This document shows, in pieces, positions 46,446 through 53,653 of a stretch of DNA of 64,000 nt; the stretch's first letter is position 1, and every line of letters starts with the position of its first letter. Origin of the DNA: Fodinicurvata halophila (lineage in GTDB: Bacteria > Pseudomonadota > Alphaproteobacteria > Kiloniellales > DSM-21159); NCBI RefSeq assembly GCF_042651425.1, contig NZ_JBHSCW010000006.1, positions 124,001 to 188,000 of the forward strand. The letters run 5' to 3'. Under the pieces are notes generated by a model. That model was not told the origin of the DNA and made no database searches. It saw nothing but the letters and a program-made list of their open reading frames with translations. The position numbers and the translations under genes are program-made.

Positions 46446-46680
46446 CTCAGTTGTCCTCCTGCTGCTCCAGGCGGGCGTCGGCGGTGAAGGCGAAGTTGTC
46501 GAAGCTGTTCTCGGCGACCCGGAACCAGAGATACTGCTCGTCGCGGAACTTGCGCCACTCCTCGTAGATGGCCCGGAACTTGTCGTTGGTCTCCACCTGC
46601 TCCTCGTAGAGCTCTTCCGTCGCCTTGTAGCAGGCCATCAGGATCTCGCGGTTGAAACCGCGCAGCTTCGTGCCCTTGGA
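46446..46680. repeat. 235-bp exact repeat, copy B (3' end of second TRAP binding-protein gene)
   Basis: Identical to 45155-45389 at an offset of 1291 bases. At the 5' side of the coding strand the identity stops within codons encoding a lysine/leucine-rich region after LRRLVSKG (copy 2) and LRSLISKG (copy 1). Confidence 0.95.
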
Positions 46681-47559
46681 CACCAGACGGCGCAGGGCCG
46701 GCGGATTCTCGGCATCATAGCGCGCGGTAATCCTTATGTTGGCCTCGGCGGCAGCGGCCTGGACGATCGACTGGTATTCGGGCGTCAGCTCGTTCCAGGC
46801 GTCCCTGTTGATGTAGAGGGTCGTCTGCGGCCCGGCCTCCCACCAGCCGGGGTAGTAGTAGTACTCGGCAACTTCGTACAGCCCGACGCTCTCGTCGTCA
46901 TACGGCCCGACCAGCTCCGAGGCGTCGATCGTGCCGCGCTCCAGCGCCGGATAGATATCCCCACCGGGGATCTGCTGGGGCACGACACCCAGCTTCTCCA
47001 GCACGGCGCCGGCGAAGCCGCTGATGCGCATCTTCAGGCCTTTGAGATCCTCCACCGAATCGACTTCGTGACGGAACCAGCCGCCCATCTGGGCCCCGGT
47101 GTTGCCCATGGGCAGGTTGATGATGTTGTAGTCGTCGAACAGCACCTCGCGCACCAGTTCGAGGCCGCCGCCTTCGTACATCCAGGCGTTCTGCTGGCGC
47201 GCGGTCAGGCCGAAGGGGGCCGCGCAGTCGAAACCGAAGGCCAGGTTCTTGCCCACGTAGTAATAGCTCGCGGAATGGCCGCATTCGACAGTGTCGTTGC
47301 TGACGGCATCCAGCACCTCGAAGGCTGGCACCAGCTCGCCGGCCCCGAAGACACGGATGTCGAAATTGCCGTCGGTGGCCTCCGAGACGCGCCGGGCCAT
47401 CTGCTCCGCACCCTGATAGAGAATCTTCAGGCTGTGCGGAAAGCTGGAGGCCATGCGCCAGCGAATCTGCGGCCGGCTCTGGGCAATGGCGGGGGCGGCA
47501 AGGGTCGTGCTGGCCGCAGCACCAAGGCCCGCGGATGTCAGGAACTTGCGTCGGTTCAT
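46447..47559 (-). CDS. TRAP transporter substrate-binding protein (DctP family, TakP-like), copy 2
   Basis: A 370-residue paralogue of the protein at 45156-46274, with the same twin-arginine signal (MNRRKFLTSAGLGAA) and domain plan. The last 77 residues are identical. Differences include IDASELVGPYDDESVGLYEV where copy 1 has IDATEWVGPYDDEKLGFHQV, a region that lines the ligand pocket in TakP. The two proteins may therefore prefer different acids while sharing one permease pair. A candidate promoter lies at 47635-47662. Confidence 0.93.
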   Translation of the reverse strand: MNRRKFLTSAGLGAAASTTLAAPAIAQSRPQIRWRMASSFPHSLKILYQGAEQMARRVSEATDGNFDIRVFGAGELVPAFEVLDAVSNDTVECGHSASYYYVGKNLAFGFDCAAPFGLTARQQNAWMYEGGGLELVREVLFDDYNIINLPMGNTGAQMGGWFRHEVDSVEDLKGLKMRISGFAGAVLEKLGVVPQQIPGGDIYPALERGTIDASELVGPYDDESVGLYEVAEYYYYPGWWEAGPQTTLYINRDAWNELTPEYQSIVQAAAAEANIRITARYDAENPPALRRLVSKGTKLRGFNREILMACYKATEELYEEQVETNDKFRAIYEEWRKFRDEQYLWFRVAENSFDNFAFTADARLEQQEDN

Positions 47560-47634
47560 CAGTCCTTCCTGTCTGTCATGATCTTCCCTCCTGACGTCGC
47601 CCCGGTCAAACGGGGCACCAGTCAGGCGGGCGGC

Positions 47635-47662
47635 ATCATACAGATTTGCCCGTGCAAGTGAA
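47635..47662 (-). promoter_or_regulatory. Candidate promoter of second TRAP binding-protein gene
   Basis: On the - strand TTCACT (47657-47662) and TATGAT (47635-47640) are 16 bp apart, 4/6 and 5/6 matches to sigma70 boxes. The leader then contains a nested hairpin (47590-47626: CCTGAC/GTCAGG around GCCCCG/CGGGGC) before the ribosome site GGAGGG. Confidence 0.5.
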
Positions 47663-47700
47663 CAGCTCCATGTACGCTGATCCTCCAGGCAGGAAAGGAC

Positions 47701-48216
47701 TCAGGTTATCGCCGCCTCGTCCATCTCTCGACCTATTTCCTCTAGGCGGTTCTGCAGGCTCATGCGGTCCAGGCTGTCCAGTGGCAGGCTGGTGAACAGC
47801 CGGATCCGGTTCGTCAGCATGCGCACCACCTGCTGCACCACACGACGGGCCTGCTCTTCGTCCGCGGCCCGGGCCACGGGGTCCGGCATGCCCCAATGGG
47901 CCGTGATCGGCTGGCCCGGCCAGACCGGGCAGACCTCATTGGCGGCGGAATCGCAGACCGTGAAGACGAAGTCCATGCGCGGCGCATCCGGAGTGGCGAA
48001 CTCGTCCCAGCTCTTCGAGCGCAGGTGTCCCGTCTCCACGCCCTGGCCTTCCAGGAAGTTCAGGACCGGAGGAAAGATCCGGCCCGAAGGGTGACTGCCG
48101 GCGCTGTAGCCGCGAAAGCGGCCCTGGCCCATGTGGGTCAGCAGACATTCGCCCAGGACGCTGCGCGCCGAGTTTCCAGTGCAGAGAAATAGGACGTTAT
48201 AGACCTGTTCAGCCAT
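47701..48216 (-). CDS. arsC: Arsenate reductase, thioredoxin-coupled (low-MW phosphatase-like) type
   Basis: A 171-residue protein from ATG 48216. The P-loop CTGNSAR at residues 12-18 holds the nucleophilic Cys and Arg. Two further cysteines in FTVCDSAANEVCPVWPG form the disulfide relay, and AHWGMPDPV is the family's Asp loop. About 35 extra C-terminal residues follow. It reduces arsenate to arsenite. It overlaps arsR by 8 bp and would be cotranscribed. No arsenite efflux gene (arsB, acr3) is adjacent in this window. Confidence 0.93.
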   Translation of the reverse strand: MAEQVYNVLFLCTGNSARSVLGECLLTHMGQGRFRGYSAGSHPSGRIFPPVLNFLEGQGVETGHLRSKSWDEFATPDAPRMDFVFTVCDSAANEVCPVWPGQPITAHWGMPDPVARAADEEQARRVVQQVVRMLTNRIRLFTSLPLDSLDRMSLQNRLEEIGREMDEAAIT

Positions 48217-48607
48217 GTCGGGCCGCCTTTCGGTCCTGGGCGGGCTCCGTTTCATCCGCCGTGACAGCCGGCCGACTCGCCGTGTCACCGGCAAACGCCA
48301 GCAGGGGATCGCAAATCTCCGGCCGGCCTTGGCAGCAGTCGCGCAGCAGGAAGTCCATAAGCTCCTGCATGCCGGAGAAGTTCACTGAATAGATGATGGA
48401 GCGGCCGGAACGGCGCGCACGGATCAAGCCGCTGTGCGAAAGGATCTTCAGGTGGGTGGACAATGTATTCTGGGCGATCTCCAGCTCCGCCGACAGCTGC
48501 CCGGCGGGCAGGCCGCCCGGACCGGCGCGCATCAGGCGGCGGAAGACCTCCAGACGGTGGGTCTGGGCCAGGGCGGAGAGAACATCGACGGCGGCTTCTT
48601 TATCCAT
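48209..48607 (-). CDS. arsR: ArsR-family metalloregulator
   Basis: A 132-residue winged-helix protein (ALAQTHRLEVFRRLMRAG, LSAELEIAQNTLSTHLKIL, GLIRARRSGRSIIYSV). A CCQGRPEIC motif at residues about 92-100 could bind arsenite through three Cys residues. It represses its own operon until arsenite is present. An operator-like inverted repeat starts 2 bp upstream. A 25-residue tail after the sensor motif is of low complexity. Confidence 0.9.
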   Translation of the reverse strand: MDKEAAVDVLSALAQTHRLEVFRRLMRAGPGGLPAGQLSAELEIAQNTLSTHLKILSHSGLIRARRSGRSIIYSVNFSGMQELMDFLLRDCCQGRPEICDPLLAFAGDTASRPAVTADETEPAQDRKAARHG

Positions 48608-48609
48608 AA

Positions 48610-48625
48610 TTCGAGAAATATCGAA
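48610..48625 (-). promoter_or_regulatory. ArsR operator candidate
   Basis: TTCGA (48610-48614) and TCGAA (48621-48625) form a 5-6-5 inverted repeat immediately upstream of arsR in an AT-rich stretch shared with the divergent LOG-family gene. This resembles ArsR binding sites in other proteobacteria. Confidence 0.55.
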
Positions 48626-48721
48626 CTATTTTGCCCGAATCAACACCTGAATGCCATTATGGGAGGGTACGTATCCGGCCGGCGGAGCCGCCGGCCCTTT
48701 TGCCAAGGAAAGTCCCTGCCC

Positions 48722-49504
48722 ATGGAAACCGAGAAGAAAATCCGCAAGGCCTACGAGAACAGCGATTTCCTCAAGAGCCGCGAGGCGCGCTCGCTGCGCA
48801 TCCTCTCCGAGTTCGTCGAGCCCCAGTCCCGCTTCGAGAAGCTGGGCCTGCGCGACACCATCGTCATGTTCGGCTCGGCCCGCGTGCCCAGCGAAGAGGA
48901 GGTGCAGTCCGGCCAGTGCGACAAGTCCGAGGGGCTCAAGGGCATGTCGCATTATTACGAAGCCGCGCGGCAACTCTCCCACCGGCTCAGCGAATGGTCC
49001 ATGGGGCTGGAGGACGACCCCGGCCGCTACGTGATCTGCACCGGCGGGGGACCCGGAATCATGGAGGCGGCCAACCGCGGCGCCCGCGAGGCCGGCGCGC
49101 GCACCGTGGGCCTGACCATCTCTCTGCCCAAGGAGGAGTTCGAGAACCCCTACGTCAACGAGGAGATGGCCTTCGAATTCCACTACTTCTTCATGCGCAA
49201 GTTCTGGTTCACCTATCTCGCCAAGGCGGTGATCGCCATGCCCGGCGGCTTCGGCACGCTCGACGAGCTGTTCGAATTGCTGACCCTGGTCCAGACCAAC
49301 AAGATGAAGAAGCGCATTCCCATCGTACTGTTCGGCGGCGAGTTCTGGGACGAGATCTTCAATCTCGATGTCATGGCCCGTTACGGCACCATCAACAAGG
49401 AGGACCTCAACCTGTTCTACCGCACCGACTCGGTGGACGCCGCTTACGACTACATCACCGACCACCTGCTCCACGGCCCGCCGGAGACCGGCCCGGTGCT
49501 GTAA
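48722..49504 (+). CDS. LOG-family protein (TIGR00730-type nucleoside monophosphate phosphoribohydrolase)
   Basis: A 260-residue protein. ATG 48722 follows AAGGAAAG; upstream in-frame sequence crosses arsR and was not used. It has GSARVPSEEEVQ, the nucleotide-binding GGGPGIMEAANRGAREAG and the LOG signature PGGFGTLDELFELLT. Members hydrolyse cytokinin riboside or other nucleoside 5'-monophosphates; others are called lysine decarboxylase-like by error. It is divergent from arsR, probably by chance of position. Confidence 0.92.
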   Translation: METEKKIRKAYENSDFLKSREARSLRILSEFVEPQSRFEKLGLRDTIVMFGSARVPSEEEVQSGQCDKSEGLKGMSHYYEAARQLSHRLSEWSMGLEDDPGRYVICTGGGPGIMEAANRGAREAGARTVGLTISLPKEEFENPYVNEEMAFEFHYFFMRKFWFTYLAKAVIAMPGGFGTLDELFELLTLVQTNKMKKRIPIVLFGGEFWDEIFNLDVMARYGTINKEDLNLFYRTDSVDAAYDYITDHLLHGPPETGPVL

Positions 49505-49545
49505 CGCGAAGGCAGGCCGAGTCATGTCCGAAGGAGCGGTTTTGT

Positions 49546-49574
49546 TTGAATTCTCTCTCCGTTTTTTTCATTAT
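49546..49574 (+). promoter_or_regulatory. Candidate promoter of XRE-cupin gene
   Basis: TTGAAT (49546-49551) and CATTAT (49569-49574), 17 bp apart, lie in an AT-rich stretch 41 bases before the GTG start of the regulator gene. Confidence 0.5.
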
Positions 49575-49614
49575 AAGTGAAAGGAGATCGCGATTCTGAG
49601 GGGAGACGGCGCCT

Positions 49615-50214
49615 GTGAGCCTTGCCGAAGACAAGCTTGAAGACGGCCTGCCAAGCGGCAGCATCGGGCGAAAGCTGCGCCTGCGCCGCAAGGTACGCGG
49701 CTTGTCCCTGCAGGACATTGCCACCCGCAGCGGTATCTCCATCGGCCAGCTGAGCCAGATCGAGCGGGACATCTCCTCACCTTCCCTGCGTTCCTTGCGC
49801 CTGATCTGCTCGGCCCTGGACATGCCCATGGGCTGGCTGTTCGACAGCGGCAGCAACAGCGAGGAAGGCGACGACTCCGTGGTGGTGCGCGCCGACAACA
49901 GGCGCGTTCTGGACCTCACCGGCAAGGGCATGGTGAAAGAACTTCTCACCCCCGACAGCTGTCCCGGCGTCCAGATGATGTTCATCACCATCCGGCCGGG
50001 CGGCAGTTCGGGCGACCAGCCCTACAACCACCCTGAGGGGGCCAAGTGCGGCACCGTCCTGGAAGGCGTGCTGGGCCTAGAGCTCGAGGGCACGCGCTAT
50101 CGCCTGGAAACCGGTGACAGCTTCGCCTTCGAGGCCGTCAAGCTGCATCGCTTCTGGTGCGCCGGCGACCACGACTGCCGGGTTGCCTGGGTGGTCGCCC
50201 CCGCCATCTACTGA
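49615..50214 (+). CDS. XRE-family regulator with cupin domain (PuuR-like)
   Basis: A 199-residue protein with a GTG start preceded by GAGGGGAG. Residues about 17-75 are an XRE helix-turn-helix (IGRKLRLRRKVRGLSLQDIA, SGISIGQLSQIERDISSPS). Residues about 115-195 are a cupin (RPGGSSGDQPYNHPEGAKCG, LEGVLGLELEGTRYRLETGD). PuuR and similar repressors of polyamine or amino acid use share this design. It lies 59 bp upstream of a PuuB-like flavoenzyme gene on the same strand and probably controls it. Confidence 0.92.
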   Translation: MSLAEDKLEDGLPSGSIGRKLRLRRKVRGLSLQDIATRSGISIGQLSQIERDISSPSLRSLRLICSALDMPMGWLFDSGSNSEEGDDSVVVRADNRRVLDLTGKGMVKELLTPDSCPGVQMMFITIRPGGSSGDQPYNHPEGAKCGTVLEGVLGLELEGTRYRLETGDSFAFEAVKLHRFWCAGDHDCRVAWVVAPAIY

Positions 50215-50273
50215 GCGGTACGCGTACAGATATACGTACAAGGCCCGAAGGGCGAAGAAGCCGGAAGCCCCCT

Positions 50274-51563
50274 ATGATCATCGAGAACGAACGCCCGGTG
50301 CTGTCCAGCTCCACCTGGACGGCAACCGCCAATGCCCGCCCCGACACGCCCCCACTCAGAGAAGACCTGCAAAGTGACGTCACCGTGGTGGGCGGCGGCT
50401 ACACCGGACTGTCCACCGCACTTCATCTTGCCGAGAAGGGCGTCTCCGTGACGCTTCTCGAGGCCGAGCATCCGGGCTGGGGAGCGTCGGGACGCAACGG
50501 CGGCCAGGTCATCCCCGGTCTGAAGGAGGATCCGGACACCATCGAGGAGATGTTCGGTCCCGAGATGGGCCGCCGCATGGTCCGCCTGTCCGGCGCGGCC
50601 CCCGACCTCGTTTTCTCCCTCATCGACACGTACGGCATCGACTGCGGCGCCGTACGCGAGGGGTGGATTCAATCCGCCCACAATGCGGAGGCCGTCAGGA
50701 CTTGCCAGGAACGGGCGGAGCAGTGGCAAAGGCGCGGGGCCGATATCGAAGCGCTCAACAAGCAGCAGGTCGACGACCTGCTGGGCAGTGAGGCCTATCA
50801 TGGCGGACTGATCGACCGGCGCGGCGGCGGGGTCCATCCGCTCAACTACACGCTGGGGCTGGCCCGTGCCGCAATCGCCCAGGGGGCGCGAGTCTTCGGA
50901 CACAGTCGCGTCATCTCCCTGGACCGTCGGAGCGACGGCTTCCTGGTGCGAACGGCCCTGGGTTCAGTGCACACCGGCAAGGTGGTGCTGGCCACAAATG
51001 CCTATACGCCGGACCTGACCGGGCGATTGAGGCGCAGCATGGTCCCGGCCTGCTCCGTCCAGGTGGCCACCGCCCCGTTGTCCGAGAATGTGCGCCGCTC
51101 CATCCTGCCCTATGGTCATGTGGCGTCCGACACCCGCAAGCTGTTGGTCTATTATCGTCTGGACGAGCACGGCCGCTTCCTGATCGGGGGGCGCGGAGCC
51201 TATGGCGATGGCGGCATCGAGGCCCAAATGGCGCGCCTGCGCGCGCGGGCCTGCCAGTTGTACCCACAACTCGGCGAGCCGGACTGGGAACACCGGTGGG
51301 GAGGCTTCGTCGCCATGACCAGGGACCATTTCCCGCATCTGCACGAGATCGAGCCCGGCCTGATTGCAGGCCTGGGCTTCAACGGTCGCGGCGTAGCCAT
51401 GGCCACCGCGATGGGCCGGGTCCTCGCAGACAAGGCGAGCGGCACGGCGGACAAGGACCTGGACTTCCCGGTGACGCCGGTCCGAACCATCCCCTTCTAC
51501 TTTCTGCGCAAACCTGCTGTCAGCGTCTTGGCAGCCTGGTATGCCCTCGTGGACAGGACATAG
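50274..51563 (+). CDS. FAD-dependent amine oxidoreductase (PuuB/gamma-glutamylputrescine-oxidase-like)
   Basis: A 429-residue protein from ATG 50274. It has VTVVGGGYTGLSTALHLAE (FAD-binding, residues about 36-54), the PGWGASGRNGGQV loop of the PuuB group, and a C-terminal IAGLGFNGRGVAMATAMG FAD segment. It would oxidise a primary amine, possibly a gamma-glutamylated one, giving an aldehyde, ammonia and H2O2. The XRE-cupin gene upstream is its likely regulator. It is related to, but clearly distinct from, the flavoenzyme at 54972-56339. Confidence 0.88.
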   Translation: MIIENERPVLSSSTWTATANARPDTPPLREDLQSDVTVVGGGYTGLSTALHLAEKGVSVTLLEAEHPGWGASGRNGGQVIPGLKEDPDTIEEMFGPEMGRRMVRLSGAAPDLVFSLIDTYGIDCGAVREGWIQSAHNAEAVRTCQERAEQWQRRGADIEALNKQQVDDLLGSEAYHGGLIDRRGGGVHPLNYTLGLARAAIAQGARVFGHSRVISLDRRSDGFLVRTALGSVHTGKVVLATNAYTPDLTGRLRRSMVPACSVQVATAPLSENVRRSILPYGHVASDTRKLLVYYRLDEHGRFLIGGRGAYGDGGIEAQMARLRARACQLYPQLGEPDWEHRWGGFVAMTRDHFPHLHEIEPGLIAGLGFNGRGVAMATAMGRVLADKASGTADKDLDFPVTPVRTIPFYFLRKPAVSVLAAWYALVDRT

Positions 51564-51899
51564 CGGCGACCTGACCTGCACCTCTGACCTCACAGCTTCA
51601 CCAGGCTTGCAGACAAACCCTGCCAAGGGCACGGACCAGGTGAAAACTCCTTTCAGGTCCCGTTTCCACAGCGAATACCCCGTGTCCGACCCCCTCGCCT
51701 GACGCACCTTCATTGCTGCTCGGTAAGGCATTTCAGGCATGCACGTGCAATGCTACAATAATTTGCAGTGTGGACAGACTTCACGTTTGCCACAACCACA
51801 AGTCTCAGGATCGGCGTAAGCCAGACCCCCGCTGAAAATTCAATATTTCCATTCCTATAATACACTCGAATAAAATCCAGGTATTGCCCTACACCGACA
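51564..51899 (+). promoter_or_regulatory. Promoter and operator region of IclR gene
   Basis: 336 bp with no convincing gene. TGAAAAT-TCAAT-ATTTCCA (51833-51851) matches the known IclR-type palindrome in six of seven arm positions. A perfect TATAAT (51856-51861) lies 5 bases further, so the palindrome covers the -35 region. Autorepression by the IclR protein that starts at 51900 is likely. The first 170 bp show nothing I can support. Confidence 0.6.
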
Positions 51900-52703
51900 A
51901 TGAAAAATAAAGAAGCCGAAGCAGACAGTATTGATCCCCGATTGTTCGTAGGCGGTGCGGAGAAGGCTCTCCGCGTTCTGCGGGCTTTCCAGGACCATCG
52001 GCATCCGCAAAGCCTGACCGAGATCACCGAATCGACTGGCCTGGGACGCAGCGCCACGCAGAGGTTCATCTACACGTTGAAGGCTCTGGGATATCTGCGA
52101 CAGGACAAGTTCACCAAACGCTACACGCTGTCCCCCAAGGTCCTGGATTTCGGTTTTGCCTATCTGCGCAACGATTACCTTGTCGAGAAGGCGTTCCCCT
52201 ACCTTCTGGAAGCCAGCAAACGCACGGATGAAACCGTCAACCTGACCGAGCTCGACGACACGGAGGTTATCTATGTCTCCCGGCTGCCCAGTCGCAACCT
52301 GATCAGTGTGGACATCCTTCTCGGACAACGCTTGCCCGTTTACTGCACGGCACCCGGACGAGCCATCCTGGCAGGAATTCAGCCCGAACAGGCGACCGAC
52401 ATACTTGAAAGGTCGGATCGCCAAGCCCGGACCAAACACACCATCACCGAGCTTTCCGAAATCGAAAGGAAGCTCGAGGAAATCCGTCACTTCGGATACG
52501 CACTGAGCGATCAGGAATCCTTCCTGGGTGACATTTCGATTGCCGCGGCCGTTCGCAATCATGCAGGGGACGTGGTGGCCGCCATAAACATTGCAGTCCC
52601 CCATCCGCGCTGGTCTATCGCGGAGGCCGAACGTGACTTGGCACCCGTGGTGATCGAAACGGCCTGGGCGATCACGAAAGCCTTGGGGGGCCGGAAGATC
52701 TAG
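51900..52703 (+). CDS. IclR-family transcriptional regulator (second copy)
   Basis: A 267-residue protein with an N-terminal winged helix (AEKALRVLRAFQDHRHPQSL, ESTGLGRSATQRFIYTLKAL, residues about 20-70) and an IclR effector domain (YCTAPGRAILAGIQPEQA, GYALSDQESFLGDISIAAAV). PcaR/PobR-like sequence YVSRLPSRNLISVDILLGQRL is present. It is convergent with the amine/CoA operon, stops overlapping by 4 bp at 52700-52703. It probably regulates that operon. Confidence 0.92.
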   Translation: MKNKEAEADSIDPRLFVGGAEKALRVLRAFQDHRHPQSLTEITESTGLGRSATQRFIYTLKALGYLRQDKFTKRYTLSPKVLDFGFAYLRNDYLVEKAFPYLLEASKRTDETVNLTELDDTEVIYVSRLPSRNLISVDILLGQRLPVYCTAPGRAILAGIQPEQATDILERSDRQARTKHTITELSEIERKLEEIRHFGYALSDQESFLGDISIAAAVRNHAGDVVAAINIAVPHPRWSIAEAERDLAPVVIETAWAITKALGGRKI

Positions 52704-53653
52704 CGCCCCGGCGTTGCCCGGACTCGCTCCAGAACCATCTGCCCGGCAACGATATCCGCCAGGGCAACGCCGGGAAACAGGAAGGCGATACGCTCCGAAG
52801 CACTCCGTCGTCCCTCGACGTCACCCGTCTGCAATCCCGAGAGGTCGCCTGAGAAGGACATTGCGGAGAACGCGGCGTTGTTGTGAGCGAGTGCCGCACT
52901 CTGCTCGAGATCGTCCGTCAGGCAGCGATCGAATTTCCCGACGGTGGTCGCATCCCACGACCGCCCCAGGTCCACCATGGACACGAAAGCACCCTCGGGA
53001 AGGACACGCGCATCAAGGAACCCTTCCAGATCACGATGGGCCGGAACCGTGGTTACGACGATGTCACTCGCAGCCAGCACCTCTCCCGGATGGGAGCAGG
53101 CAACCGTTTCCAGGTCGTAGCAATCCGCAACATGTTCCTCGAAGGCTGTCACGCTCTGCCGGCGAGGGCCGTATAGGGCAACCTGGCGGACGGGAAATTC
53201 CTCAGCGAATGCCTGGAGATGCGTTCGTGCCTGAAACCCGCAACCGATGAAGCCCAGCCTCTTCGCTTCGGGCCTCGCCAAGGACCGGGCGGCCAGCAGG
53301 GACAAAGCAGCCGTTCGCAACCCGGTCAGATACCCTGCTTCAACAACTGCGATCGGCGCCCCGGTCTCGACATTCGACAGGATCAGGTGCGCATGAATAT
53401 GCGCCAGACCGCGGCTGCTGTTGGACGGAGACCCTGCGACCCATTTCACGCCCGCAGCGACCCCGGGGACCAGCGCGGGCATCGAATGGAAATACGCATC
53501 CGAGCCGCTGGGGTGCATCCCGGTCTTCGCCGGCATCATGACGACCCCTTCAGAGCGCTTTCGAAACGCCGGAACAAGCGCATCCGCCAATTCGCCGATC
53601 GGCAGGGTTGTGCGCCTTACCTCATCATCGGTGAGATAGACAGGTGCTGTCAT
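52700..53653 (-). CDS. Ornithine cyclodeaminase / mu-crystallin family reductase
   Basis: A 317-residue protein with a dinucleotide-binding LGFIGCGFQARTHLQAF (residues about 132-148) and family markers VMMPAKTGMHP, AGVKWVAGSPSNSSRGL and VVEAGYLTGLRTAALS. Members include ornithine cyclodeaminase, ketimine and pyrroline-2-carboxylate reductases and alanine dehydrogenases. It is the last gene of the - strand operon and overlaps the DadA-like stop by 4 bp. Reduction of a cyclic imine made by the upstream flavoenzymes is a reasonable role. Confidence 0.9.
   Translation of the reverse strand: MTAPVYLTDDEVRRTTLPIGELADALVPAFRKRSEGVVMMPAKTGMHPSGSDAYFHSMPALVPGVAAGVKWVAGSPSNSSRGLAHIHAHLILSNVETGAPIAVVEAGYLTGLRTAALSLLAARSLARPEAKRLGFIGCGFQARTHLQAFAEEFPVRQVALYGPRRQSVTAFEEHVADCYDLETVACSHPGEVLAASDIVVTTVPAHRDLEGFLDARVLPEGAFVSMVDLGRSWDATTVGKFDRCLTDDLEQSAALAHNNAAFSAMSFSGDLSGLQTGDVEGRRSASERIAFLFPGVALADIVAGQMVLERVRATPGR

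Noticed and set aside
45076..46558. Two identical short minus-strand frames in the 3' ends of the TRAP binding-protein genes
   Set aside because: They are out-of-frame copies produced by the 235-bp repeat, not genes.
51600..51740. Protein-like minus-strand reading between the PuuB-like and iclR genes
   Set aside because: It continues as an antisense frame of the flavoenzyme gene, has no ribosome site and matches no family I know.
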